37,201 nt of DNA from a virus. The DNA is taken from IMG/VR virus record IMGVR_UViG_3300030098_005538, positions 1-37,201 of that record, one strand, 5' to 3'. Position 1 is the first letter of the stretch. Each line of letters begins with the position of its first letter. Positions 30,803-37,201 of the stretch are shown piece by piece. Under the pieces are notes generated by a model that had not been told where the DNA came from, made no database searches, and worked only from the letters and a program-made list of their open reading frames with translations. A program made the translations under genes and the position numbers.

Positions 30803-31978
30803 TTATTGCGGAAGTTTTTGCACGGCCTCGTTGAGCGACTGGTCGTGATGCGTATATCTCGCGTGTATTCCGTCCTTACTGTGCCCGGTAAGCTTCTTCC
30901 GGATATCCGGCGCCACAGCGGCATCAGCCAGCCAGGAGGTAAATGAGTGGCGCAGAGAGTGAAATGTCCGCTTGGCCTGGCCTCCTTCAGGCGTTTCGAC
31001 GTATTTGGGAACCCCGGCCTCTTTCATAATGGAGGCAAACTGCGACGAGGTTGAGCTTGTAGCCTGCTTCTTCAGAGTAGGGAAGAACTTGCCCTGGCGC
31101 TCGTCGATCCACTCAAGAACCCTGGAGGTGATCGGAACCCGCACGGTTTTCTTTGCAGCCTTCTTCTTCCCCTGGACAAAGACGAACGAGTCATTGCGGA
31201 TACTGGCTGTCCCGAGCTCCAGGCAGTCTCCCAGGCGCTGTCCGGTGTGGCCGGCTATCAGAATCAACCCAGCCCACTCGTCGCTCTTATGCTTCTTAGC
31301 AGCAGCCTCTAGCAGCAAATTAAACTCCTCCTGCGTAAACGCAGCCACCTGCTCGCTGTCATTCTCCTGGAACGGCTTGATTACCTTCTCTCCGGCAGGA
31401 TTGGTAGGGATTAAGCCCTCGTCCACAGCCTGCTCCATAGCGTATCGGAACATTTTGACGTACAGATTGGCTGTGGCGCCCTTCATCCCTTTCCGCATCT
31501 TCCCAGCCGCTGCGACCACCAGAGCGCCTGTGAGGCCATCTACAGGCCCCTGAGCGGTCTTTTTGCCTAATGCCTCGAGCATCTTCTGACAACCGGTCCG
31601 GTAGCTGTTCCTAGAGCTCTCTGTCGGAAGCTGGGGGATCTTTGCAGCCAGGAACGCATCTACATGCTCCTGGAGGGTTACCCGGCAGTAGTCAGGGTTA
31701 GCGATGCGATGGAGGCGCCTGATGAGATCCTCAGCCTTCGAGAGCGACAATGAACCCTCAGCTGCGTAGTCGGCAGCCCTGCGCACTACGTCCTGGAATG
31801 CGACTCCCAGGCCCACCTCCTTAGCGGCCTCCCGGCGCATACCTGCAGCGATGTCCTCAGCCTTCCTGCGAGCTTCCTTTTTGAGCGTTGTCCTGGTGCT
31901 CTTGTAAACCGGCTTGCCGTCCGGATCGTAGAACTTGACCCACCAATATTTAGATTCCTTCTGTTTGTATAAATGCAC
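30803..31978 (-). CDS. int: Tyrosine integrase
   Basis: 391 aa from GTG at 31978, which is preceded by AGGAG (minus strand) with 8-nt spacing; a GTG at 31996 gives six more residues but has no such site. N-terminal arm-binding part (HLYKQKESKYWWVKFYDPDG), core-binding domain (HVDAFLAAKIPQLPTESSRN), and catalytic domain with R248 (HTGQRLGD), a hairpin lysine in KKAAKKTVRVPIT, H340 and R343 (HSLRH), H366 (LTGHSK) and nucleophile Y375 (ARYTHH). It catalyses phage integration at the tRNA-like core next to its start. Two candidate arm sites overlap its start and could make the gene autoregulated. Confidence 0.93.
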   Translation of the reverse strand: MHLYKQKESKYWWVKFYDPDGKPVYKSTRTTLKKEARRKAEDIAAGMRREAAKEVGLGVAFQDVVRRAADYAAEGSLSLSKAEDLIRRLHRIANPDYCRVTLQEHVDAFLAAKIPQLPTESSRNSYRTGCQKMLEALGKKTAQGPVDGLTGALVVAAAGKMRKGMKGATANLYVKMFRYAMEQAVDEGLIPTNPAGEKVIKPFQENDSEQVAAFTQEEFNLLLEAAAKKHKSDEWAGLILIAGHTGQRLGDCLELGTASIRNDSFVFVQGKKKAAKKTVRVPITSRVLEWIDERQGKFFPTLKKQATSSTSSQFASIMKEAGVPKYVETPEGGQAKRTFHSLRHSFTSWLADAAVAPDIRKKLTGHSKDGIHARYTHHDQSLNEAVQKLPQ

Positions 31979-32182
31979 TATCACTGCTCCTATCACCGCC
32001 GATGGCCGCCAGCAAGCTTTTTAAGGTGATAGGATGCGTAAGTTACTGGTGCTTAATGGGGATGAACTAATAGGTCGAAGGTTCGAATCCTTCCGCAGGA
32101 GCCAACTTAAACTCCTAAGAATCAAGGGCATAGCTTTTTGGCAGTTTTCAGAAAACGCCAACTATCACCGCAACTATCACCG
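31978..32182. other. attP: Phage attachment site attP with tRNA-derived core and arm sites
   Basis: The core 32072-32104 is the 3' end of a tRNA: T-arm GAAGG-TTCGAAT-CCTTC (32077-32093), acceptor strand CGCAGGA, discriminator G and CCA. The G discriminator and AGGAGCCA end fit a tRNA(Asn)-like gene. Upstream bases do not match a tRNA, so only the 3' part is carried. Arm sites with CTATCAC occur at 31978 and 31990 (direct), 32024-32033 (inverted), 32162 and 32174 (direct). Pairs are exactly 12 bp apart on each side. A GTTTTC-A-GAAAAC inverted repeat (32144-32156) and two CTTTTTGGC copies (32134, 32192) lie between or beside them. Arms on both sides imply an intact, non-integrated attP. Confidence 0.85.
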
Positions 32183-32298
32183 TTGCTAAAACTTTTTGGC
32201 CAAAACATCGGCGCCCCGCTATAGCCGCCCATAGGCCTTTCTAGCAAGGGTTCCATTTTTTTGTTCCTGTTTTGCGCGAGTGCGAAAACGCTCCAGGA

Positions 32299-32496
32299 AT
32301 GGCCATCAATTTACCGCCTCCAGGAGAAGAGCCAGAGTATGTTTCCATCAGCGAATTTGGACAGATTTTTGGCAAGTCCCGCTACTGGGTAAAGCTCGTC
32401 ATTAAAGAGAAAAATCTCAAAGTGAAACGCATCGGACTGGGCGCGGGCACGATGTATCTTCCTTACTCAGAAGTAGAGCGCCTCTTGGCCGACTGA
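32299..32496 (+). CDS. Small HTH regulator near attP
   Basis: 65 aa from ATG at 32299; an upstream TTG at 32272 is less likely. The sequence YVSISEFGQIFGKSRYWVKL, then VIKEKNLKVKRIGLGAG and TMYLPYSEVERLL, reads as a winged HTH of the excisionase or MerR type. It starts 195 bp after the tRNA-like core, with the right-arm sites in between, and is divergent from the integrase. Roles as excisionase, directionality factor or Cro-like regulator are all possible. It overlaps the stop of the RHH gene on the other strand by 34 bp. Confidence 0.55.
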   Translation: MAINLPPPGEEPEYVSISEFGQIFGKSRYWVKLVIKEKNLKVKRIGLGAGTMYLPYSEVERLLAD

Positions 32497-32711
32497 GCCT
32501 GCTCGTCGTTCGCTAGAGGGATGTCATGGCCAGCGGCTCGTAAGCCGTCTCTGACCAACCTACGCATCACCTGCGAGCGCGTCTGGCCTGAGCGCTTCAT
32601 CTCAGCCTTCATAGCACGGTCGGTTGCTTGTTCAAAATCCGCGCGAAACGAAATTTGCAGCTTAGCGAATTCCGGGACTCGAGGGCGTCCCATATTCTTC
32701 TTTTTGCTCAA
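32463..32711 (-). CDS. Ribbon-helix-helix-type repressor candidate
   Basis: 82 aa. The stretch KLQISFRADFEQATDRAMKA, then EMKRSGQTRSQVMRRLVRDG, fits a ribbon-helix-helix DNA-binding domain (strand, helix, turn, helix with SQVMRRLV). The N-terminus is basic and the tail is polar. RHH proteins regulate phage lysogeny or their own operon. It is divergent from the early operon that starts at 32776, with an inverted repeat (32740-32762) between, so it may repress that operon. Repressor function is inferred from fold and position. Confidence 0.65.
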   Translation of the reverse strand: MSKKKNMGRPRVPEFAKLQISFRADFEQATDRAMKAEMKRSGQTRSQVMRRLVRDGLRAAGHDIPLANDEQAQSAKRRSTSE

Positions 32712-32739
32712 CGACTTGACGGCTATCTAAGCAATCTTC

Positions 32740-32762
32740 TGCACCACTTCAAGCCTGGTGCA
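32740..32762. promoter_or_regulatory. Operator-like inverted repeat
   Basis: TGCACCA (32740-32746) and TGGTGCA (32756-32762) are perfect 7-bp arms with a 9-bp spacer, centred between the divergent RHH gene (start 32711) and the small gene starting at 32776. A TATCTA sequence at 32724 could be a -10 element for the rightward operon. It is a reasonable target for the RHH protein. Confidence 0.45.
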
Positions 32763-32775
32763 AGTAAATTGCGTT

Positions 32776-32904
32776 ATGGAGGCCAATCTCAGTAGAGGCA
32801 TTGTGGACTATTTAGCGGTACTCACCTTTGTGAAAAAGCTGTGCAGCAAAAAGAATAAAAATATCTTGGTAAGACTTAAGTCGGAGGGTTTAGTCGAGAG
32901 CTAG
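32776..32904 (+). CDS. 42-aa putative small protein
   Basis: Read from ATG at 32776 to TAG at 32902-32904. The sequence starts MEANLSRGIVDYLAVLTFVK and continues with a Lys-rich stretch, so it is basic with a hydrophobic middle. The stop lies 1 nt before the ATG of the next gene, which supports a coupled reading frame. There is no family match I can name. It would be the first gene of the rightward early operon, directly downstream of the inverted repeat at 32740-32762. Confidence 0.4.
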   Translation: MEANLSRGIVDYLAVLTFVKKLCSKKNKNILVRLKSEGLVES

Positions 32905-32905
32905 T

Positions 32906-33115
32906 ATGAATGACGCTCATAACTATCTAAAAGTAAGAAGAAAAGCGCAGCTTCAGCGAGTAGTGGGAAGCAAGCGGGAATATCGGAATCTATTGAACAG
33001 CCGAGCCGTGAGGTCTGCCTGCCGTGATTTCTGGACGGCGCGTGGCATCACAGAGCCGATCGTATGCGTTACGCAAGTTGAGCAGAACACTGCTTTAAAA
33101 ATTAACCACAACTAA
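32906..33115 (+). CDS. Small basic hypothetical protein
   Basis: 69 aa, basic (MNDAHNYLKVRRKAQLQRVV, GSKREYRNLLNSRAVRSACR) with a short hydrophobic C-terminal part (EPIVCVTQVEQNTALK). Its ATG is 1 nt after the previous small gene's stop and it ends 4 nt before the RecT-like gene. No family is recognised. It is likely an early gene of the recombination operon, and its charge would suit nucleic-acid contact. Confidence 0.5.
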   Translation: MNDAHNYLKVRRKAQLQRVVGSKREYRNLLNSRAVRSACRDFWTARGITEPIVCVTQVEQNTALKINHN

Positions 33116-33119
33116 TCAA

Positions 33120-34019
33120 ATGAACGAAATAACAACCAACACCAACGAAGAGGCGGCTAGCAAGAGCTTGTCAGTTTTTGCATCAAACGAAAGCTTCGAG
33201 CTTGCTCAGCGCGCCGCCAAGCTTTTGAGCGCGTCAGATCTAGTTCCTGAGAGCTTCCGGGGGTCGCTGCCAAATTGCCTCCTGGCTCTTAATATTGCGC
33301 AAAGGCTTGGAGCGGATCCGTTTAGCGTGCTCCAAAACGTGTCAATGATTAGAGGCAAGCCCTCCTGGTCAGCATCGTTTTTGATTGGAATGGTCAACTC
33401 CTCTGGCCGCTTCACTCCTCTTCAATTCCGAATGACCGGGGAAGGTGACGATCTGACCTGCGTAGCCCACGCAAAATGCAAGCAGACCGGAGAGCCGTGC
33501 GAAGGGCCGCCCGTCTCCATTAGGTTAGCAAAGAGTGAAGGCTGGTATGACAAGCCAGGAAGCAAGTGGAAGGGGGAAATGGCTCCGCTCATGCTTAGGT
33601 ATCGTGCGGGCGCTTTCTTTTCTCGCATTTACGCTCCGGATTTGACCCTGGGCATGCGGACAGCTGAAGAGGAAATAGAAATCCGTGATGTCGAGGTAAG
33701 TCCGCCCGCTCCTCTTTTTGAGGCAGCTCCACCAATTGAATCGAAACCCGAGGCTATTGAAATCCCTGTTGTTCAAGAGGAAAAACAAGAAAGCCCAGAT
33801 CCTAAGGCTGAAGCTTTGACGGAGGTATTGCAGCTTATAACCCAATCGCAGGCTAAAGGAGAGGCTGTCGAGGCGGCCCTGGTAAGGCGTCAGATCATGG
33901 GGAAAACAGGATCAATTGCGCGTCTAGGCCAGGCCAAGCTGGAAAAGATTCGCAGCGAGTGGATCGAAATCGAGTCTGAGGCTTTAAATCCGCCTACCAG
34001 GCAAAACTGGGAAAACTAA
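33120..34019 (+). CDS. RecT-like single-strand annealing protein
   Basis: 299 aa. The conserved core FELAQRAAKLLSASDLVPES, NCLLALNIAQRLGADPFSVL, QNVSMIRGKPSWSASFLIGM and VNSSGRFTPLQF, then SEGWYDKPGSKW and APLMLRYRAGAFFSRIYAPD, matches a RecT-type annealing family. A Glu/Pro-rich linker (residues about 190-235) precedes a C-terminal helical part. These proteins pair complementary ssDNA during phage recombination and repair. The next gene, overlapping by TAATG, encodes the partner-type nuclease, and an SSB-like protein is encoded at 3160. The leader is A/C-rich and lacks a clear Shine-Dalgarno sequence. Confidence 0.8.
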   Translation: MNEITTNTNEEAASKSLSVFASNESFELAQRAAKLLSASDLVPESFRGSLPNCLLALNIAQRLGADPFSVLQNVSMIRGKPSWSASFLIGMVNSSGRFTPLQFRMTGEGDDLTCVAHAKCKQTGEPCEGPPVSIRLAKSEGWYDKPGSKWKGEMAPLMLRYRAGAFFSRIYAPDLTLGMRTAEEEIEIRDVEVSPPAPLFEAAPPIESKPEAIEIPVVQEEKQESPDPKAEALTEVLQLITQSQAKGEAVEAALVRRQIMGKTGSIARLGQAKLEKIRSEWIEIESEALNPPTRQNWEN

Positions 34020-35167
34020 TGGACGGAGAACGCCAAGGACTACCTAGCGCGTCATCGTTTGATCGTTACCAGGCGTGTGCTGGCTCTCTTCCGCTCGAGC
34101 GCTTATTGCGCAAGCGGAAAGAGCTGCCGGCAGATCAAGACTCAGACGCGGCATCTCATGGCCGCTTAATTCACGATCTCTGCGACCAGGCGTTTTTTAC
34201 CGAGGACAATATTGATCGAAAGATTTACCGGAAAGAGCACTTAGCAGAAGCCAGGACGTATATTGTTGCGGCTAAAGAGTGCGCGCTGCGCTCCTGGGGA
34301 GATGACGAAACGTGTTCGTTCTATTTTGAAAAGCGACTGTATCTCAAGCACGGAGACGGGGTGCCTTACGCCACAGGAAAGCCTGACCTGATTATGGTCA
34401 ATGAGGACGAGGGCATTGTGGTCGATTACAAGACCGGATGGGGAGATCTACCTCCGGCCAGCAAATCGTGGCAGTTACTTTCATACGCAGCAATGGCAGC
34501 GGAAGAGTATGACCTCAAGCAAGTCACTGTTGCGTTTATTCATAGAGGACAGCTAGCTAGCGAACACACCCTTGACGAAAAAGAGCTGTTTCAATTAACG
34601 CAATTTGCTCTCCCTGGCATTGTGTTGGGGCGCGATGATAATCCATTTGTCGGCTCGGATTACTCTCCAGACCCGGACACCTGCCGCTACTGCCGTGTAA
34701 AGCTCAAGTGCCCGGCCTTAAACGCTCAATATCTGCTGATGGAGCCTAAAGGCATATCGAAGGATGTGTTTATCCCAAGCTTGTCCAATCAGGACCTTTC
34801 AAAAATGAAAGAGCAGCTGGCTCAGCTAGACACTTTGAGTAAGTCGCTGGACGCAGAAATCCGGAGCCGCTTGCAAGTTGATCCGGATGGGTTTGAGGAT
34901 TGGGAAATGGCTCCAGGTAGAGGGCGCCGCACTATTTCTGATCCTGCAGCTTTGTGCGCGCAACTAATCGCGGACGGCGCGTCACCAGAATCGATTTATG
35001 CGGTTCTAAAACTCGGAGTCACAGACGCGGAGAAACTTCACAAGGAAACAACTCAACTCACCGGCAAAAGAGCAAAGAGCGATTTTAACGAACGGTACGG
35101 AGCGCATATCGAAATAACGCCAGGGAAGCAGTCGCTAAAAAGAAAAAAGCATGAGCACCTCAATTAA
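34019..35167 (+). CDS. RecB-family nuclease with an Fe-S cluster
   Basis: 382 aa. RecB-type nuclease motifs are in order: H52 in GRLIHDLC, D123 in GKPDLIMV, D136 and K138 in VVDYKTG, and Q152 with Y156 in SWQLLSYA. Four cysteines match a Cas4/AddB-like 4Fe-4S site: C20 (QACAGS) and C222, C225, C231 (TCRYCRVKLKC). The C-terminal part has helices and an unusual basic tail. As the partner of the RecT-like gene it probably resects DNA ends to make the ssDNA substrate. It overlaps the RecT-like gene by TAATG and the next gene by 17 nt. Confidence 0.85.
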   Translation: MDGERQGLPSASSFDRYQACAGSLPLERLLRKRKELPADQDSDAASHGRLIHDLCDQAFFTEDNIDRKIYRKEHLAEARTYIVAAKECALRSWGDDETCSFYFEKRLYLKHGDGVPYATGKPDLIMVNEDEGIVVDYKTGWGDLPPASKSWQLLSYAAMAAEEYDLKQVTVAFIHRGQLASEHTLDEKELFQLTQFALPGIVLGRDDNPFVGSDYSPDPDTCRYCRVKLKCPALNAQYLLMEPKGISKDVFIPSLSNQDLSKMKEQLAQLDTLSKSLDAEIRSRLQVDPDGFEDWEMAPGRGRRTISDPAALCAQLIADGASPESIYAVLKLGVTDAEKLHKETTQLTGKRAKSDFNERYGAHIEITPGKQSLKRKKHEHLN

Positions 35168-35543
35168 CTGGGAAAATGGCTGGGTAGGCATTACCGCTGA
35201 ACACCTCCAACAGTGGAGCAAAGCATACCCGTCTGTGAGGGTAAAAACAGAATTGCTGGCCATGAATCAGTGGCTGTCAAGCAACCCTCGCAACAGAAAG
35301 AAAAACTACGCGAGGTTCATTGTGAACTGGCTCAAGCGTTGCCAGGAACGTGGAGGGGCAAGCAATTACCAGTGCCAAGTCGTACACTGCTCTGGAAACA
35401 ATCCGTTGCCCAGGAGGCTCACGGAAGAAGAGATAGCAATACGCACTGCGAAGAACGAAGAGCCTGGGGGCGCCTGCGATCAAATAGCCGCTTTGCTTGC
35501 TGAATTCAAAAAGGGAGGAGCTAGACGCGAGAGGCTGAATTAA
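35151..35543 (+). CDS. Small protein of the recombination operon
   Basis: 130 aa. The N-terminal part (VGITAEHLQQWSKAYPSVRV, then KTELLAMNQWLSSNPRNRKK and YARFIVNWLKRCQ) matches a helical pattern often found in phage replication initiators and helicase-loader-like proteins: W-x2-A/Y-P-x-V, then W-L-x-N-P, then F-I-x-N-W-L. The C-terminal half is polar and ends acidic then basic. It overlaps the nuclease gene by 17 nt. A role in replisome recruitment is inferred. Confidence 0.5.
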   Translation: MSTSINWENGWVGITAEHLQQWSKAYPSVRVKTELLAMNQWLSSNPRNRKKNYARFIVNWLKRCQERGGASNYQCQVVHCSGNNPLPRRLTEEEIAIRTAKNEEPGGACDQIAALLAEFKKGGARRERLN

Positions 35544-35592
35544 GAAATAAGCCTGGAAAACAGGGGTTAATAAACCCGGAAGAAAAAAGATT

Positions 35593-35647
35593 AAAAGTAG
35601 CTCCTTTCTTGTTGCGTTACAGCAGAAAAGTAGCTACTTTCTTTTTG
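35593..35647. repeat. 22-bp direct repeat with palindrome and T-rich end
   Basis: Two 22-bp copies (35593-35614 and 35626-35647) begin AAAAGTAGCT, then C or A, then CTTTCTT; they differ at two positions and lie 33 bp apart. The second copy contains the perfect palindrome AAAGTAGCTACTTT (35627-35640). AAAGTAGCT of copy one can also pair with AGCTACTTT of copy two to make a 9-bp stem followed by CTTTTTG, a possible terminator for the recombination operon. It precedes the gene at 35668 and may instead be an operator. Confidence 0.55.
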
Positions 35648-35667
35648 ATGACCAACACCACTACACC

Positions 35668-36021
35668 ATGACTGCTACCTTTCCTATAACTTACAAGTTC
35701 ACTCGCATCGAGTGGTCTTTAATTTCAGATCGTCTTGAGACCCCTTGCTGCATCGCTGAGGCATTAGAGGAGCACTACCCTAGCGAGGATATTATTCAGC
35801 GTTGCGACGACCTCCTCGACTACAAGCCTGGAGCAGTGCTTTCAATTAAAGACGAAGTAGACGCTGCCATTTTGCATGACGCAATCGACGGATCCAATGC
35901 GGTTCACACCATCGCACCTGCTGTGGATTACGGAGACAAAACCCGCCAGGAAGCTCTTGTCCTTTACGCTGCAGCGGCCCGTGTTGAGAAAAAAACAGGC
36001 GCTTACTTTCCCCGATACTAA
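35668..36021 (+). CDS. Hypothetical early protein
   Basis: 117 aa, acidic, starting MTATFPITYKFTRIEWSLIS. It has helical EHYPSEDIIQRCDDLLDYK and ILHDAIDGSNAVHT segments and a helical end (ARVEKKTGAYFPRY). No family is recognised. The leader is A/C-rich (ACCAACACCACTACACC directly before ATG) with no Shine-Dalgarno sequence. It is the first of three genes with such leaders, downstream of the repeat pair at 35593-35647. Confidence 0.55.
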   Translation: MTATFPITYKFTRIEWSLISDRLETPCCIAEALEEHYPSEDIIQRCDDLLDYKPGAVLSIKDEVDAAILHDAIDGSNAVHTIAPAVDYGDKTRQEALVLYAAAARVEKKTGAYFPRY

Positions 36022-36042
36022 CAACACCAACCACACCACATT

Positions 36043-36255
36043 ATGAGACATTCAAAAAACAAAACACGCTACAAGTCCCTGGACAAAATTTGCGAAGACT
36101 CCCGAGTTATAGAAATCTGGGACGAGCACGAAGACGGCATCTGGCTACACCTAGCAGATGGCTGGAACTGGGAGGGCTGCTCATGCTGTCACGAGTGGAC
36201 CTGTGCAAGTTTGATTGCCGCTTTCGGAGCCGTGACAAAGGGAGATCCCAGCTAA
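36043..36255 (+). CDS. Hypothetical early protein
   Basis: 70 aa. The sequence has a positive start (MRHSKNKTRYKSLDKIC), a central strand pattern (SRVIEIWDEHEDGIWLHLAD), and a Cys-rich end (WEGCSCCHEWTCASL). The cysteines and histidine could bind metal. No family is recognised. Its leader is CA-rich and lacks Shine-Dalgarno (CCAACCACACCACATT before ATG). Confidence 0.5.
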   Translation: MRHSKNKTRYKSLDKICEDSRVIEIWDEHEDGIWLHLADGWNWEGCSCCHEWTCASLIAAFGAVTKGDPS

Positions 36256-36274
36256 CCCTCAACCACGCCACACC

Positions 36275-36568
36275 ATGAACACTACCCTTACTTATCCCGC
36301 CCAGTCGGACATTGCCCAGGCAGAGCTGCACGTTGAGCTGGCTGAACACATGGTAGACTGCAAGCTGCAGAACCTAGCAGAGCTCAGAGCAAAATACGCA
36401 ACAATTGACAAGCAGACCAGGAGCCCCCGAGGCCGGCAGTATCTCCGGGACGAGATTGCTATGAACATCCGGACAGAGTGCCAGCAGCTTTCATGGAGAA
36501 AGAGCCAGGCTGTGAAGGCGCGTAAAAAGTTGCGCCAGCTCCAGGGGTTTCAATTGACCTCCGCGTAG
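36275..36568 (+). CDS. Hypothetical early protein, helical
   Basis: 97 aa. It has two long helices (ELHVELAEHMVDCKLQNLAE, then REIAMNIRTECQQ-like and LSWRKSQAVKARKKLRQLQ) with a basic end. No family is recognised. The leader is again CA-rich (CTCAACCACGCCACACC before ATG). The gene is followed 26 nt later by the 59-aa gene. Confidence 0.5.
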   Translation: MNTTLTYPAQSDIAQAELHVELAEHMVDCKLQNLAELRAKYATIDKQTRSPRGRQYLRDEIAMNIRTECQQLSWRKSQAVKARKKLRQLQGFQLTSA

Positions 36569-36594
36569 GTGATGCCTAAACGAGAACCAGGACG

Positions 36595-36774
36595 ATGAAA
36601 CGCGAAAGCCTCAAACTCAGCGACGAGCGCAAAGAATCGCTCAATCAAATCGCGACAAAGCTGGGATGTAAAAACACCAGGGGCACGGCAGCCGGGAAGC
36701 CGTCCTGGCGGGCGCTCATTTACGCCATAGCGGATGGCGCGGTAAAGGTGGCCAGGGGAAAGAAGAAGGGGTAG
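36595..36774 (+). CDS. 59-aa small basic protein
   Basis: Read from ATG at 36595 to TAG at 36772-36774. Sequence begins MKRESLKLSDERKESLNQIA and later reads PSWRALIYAIADGAVKV, ending basic. The layout, a helix with a small turn and an alpha-helical end, matches a group of short phage/plasmid DNA-binding proteins (L-x-x-I-A-x-x-L-G, then a W-R-A-L-I-Y-A-I-A-D-G motif). The AGGACG upstream is a weak Shine-Dalgarno sequence. It lies 26 bp after the preceding gene and 8 bp from the convergent gene on the other strand. Confidence 0.6.
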   Translation: MKRESLKLSDERKESLNQIATKLGCKNTRGTAAGKPSWRALIYAIADGAVKVARGKKKG

Positions 36775-36782
36775 GGGAGCCT

Positions 36783-37201
36783 CTACGGTGCTTCTGGCTC
36801 ATATTTTGCAAGCCACTCGACCCACTCCTCGTCACCTACAGGCTCAAGATCCTCGAGCTCCTCAGCGTTGAGGTATTGCCTCTGGCTTTCATTGCTCAGG
36901 ATGATGGCCGACCCTCCAAAGGTTTTAGTAGAGCGCAGCGCGGTGATCCCGTGACCTTCAGGGAACTCTGCCAGGCGCTCCTGGGCTGAACTCTTTGCGC
37001 GATACTTAACGTAGCTCTGCGACGATACTGCGGCTTGCCCTGGCTCCTCATTAGAGGTCCAGGCTGGTCCTGCAAGCTCCTCCAGGATCTCTGCGTGAGT
37101 GTAGGTGTCCATTCCCTCAAAGACCTCAGGGGTCTCTCCGTCCCACTTGAGGATTGTCTTGGTGCCGTCTACCGATAGTCGGAGGGTAGCCTTAGAGCTT
37201 T
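36783..37201 (-). CDS. Hypothetical protein, 5' end beyond the window
   Basis: The reading frame is open from the right edge to a stop at 36783, at least 139 residues. An ATG at 37112 looks like a start, but coding-like sequence continues upstream of it to the edge (ATLRLSVDGTKTILKWDGE), so the true start is outside the window. The visible protein is acidic with a helical segment (TYTHAEILEELAGPAWTSNE) and a C-terminal acidic part. No family is recognised. It is convergent with the early operon and could belong to another transcription unit. Confidence 0.5.
   Translation of the reverse strand, partial: SSKATLRLSVDGTKTILKWDGETPEVFEGMDTYTHAEILEELAGPAWTSNEEPGQAAVSSQSYVKYRAKSSAQERLAEFPEGHGITALRSTKTFGGSAIILSNESQRQYLNAEELEDLEPVGDEEWVEWLAKYEPEAP

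Noticed and set aside
32030-32104. A complete tRNA gene
   Set aside because: Only the T-arm and acceptor 3' strand are present; the 5' acceptor, D-arm and anticodon arm cannot be formed, so it is an attachment core.
1-37201. Integrated prophage with host flanks
   Set aside because: Arm sites flank the tRNA-like core on both sides and no bacterial housekeeping gene is seen, so the free phage form is favoured.

Overview
The window is 37.2 kb of a temperate tailed bacteriophage with podovirus-type structural genes. There are no rRNA genes, no complete tRNA gene, no CRISPR array and no insertion sequence. The virion set is terminase, a 681-aa portal, an acidic scaffold, an SU10-like (DUF5309-type) major capsid protein, a head-tail adaptor, a gp12-like tail nozzle, fibres and very large internal or ejected proteins. 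I see no tape-measure, sheath or baseplate gene, which argues for a short tail. A candidate outer-membrane lipoprotein in the lysis block suggests a Gram-negative host. LamG adhesins, a DUF3127-like ssDNA-binding protein and A/C-rich leaders without Shine-Dalgarno sequences would fit Bacteroidota or Verrucomicrobiota, but that host guess is weak.

Layout. 1-2863 is a mostly minus-strand adhesion and lysis block: LamG fibre (cut by the left edge), M15 peptidase endolysin, two small holin-like proteins and a 46-aa lipoprotein, with one isolated plus-strand gene inside. 3160-4558 holds an SSB-like protein, a small HTH protein, a repeat-rich convergent spacer (TGTCGA boxes, overlapping hairpins, six 12-bp tandem repeats) and a minus-strand VRR-NUC nuclease with a coupled small gene. 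4559-5055 is about 500 bp of noncoding DNA where the plus strand switches from C-rich to G-rich, just before the packaging genes. 5056-11132 carries a small membrane protein, terminase small and large subunits, a PD-(D/E)XK protein, an HExxH protein, a metallophosphoesterase and several small proteins. 11145-30475 is the morphogenesis run, ending in a 2007-aa protein. 30536-32496 is the lysogeny module: small HTH protein, tyrosine integrase, attP and another HTH protein. 32463-36774 holds a ribbon-helix-helix regulator, a RecT-like annealing protein with an Fe-S RecB-type nuclease, and small early genes. A minus-strand gene runs off the right edge.

The attP region is intact. A tRNA(Asn)-like 3' end is flanked on both sides by CTATCAC arm sites, which argues that this is the free, non-integrated phage genome. 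No DNA polymerase, primase or helicase is visible, so the genome must continue outside the window or rely on the host. Genes are tightly packed, with many TAATG or ATGA overlaps (at 2723, 4253, 6982, 9312, 10914, 13190, 16457, 20873 and 34019) that suggest translational coupling.

The least explained parts are the structured noncoding segments at 3793-4094, 4559-5055 and 5842-5955, and the attP architecture at 31978-32200.
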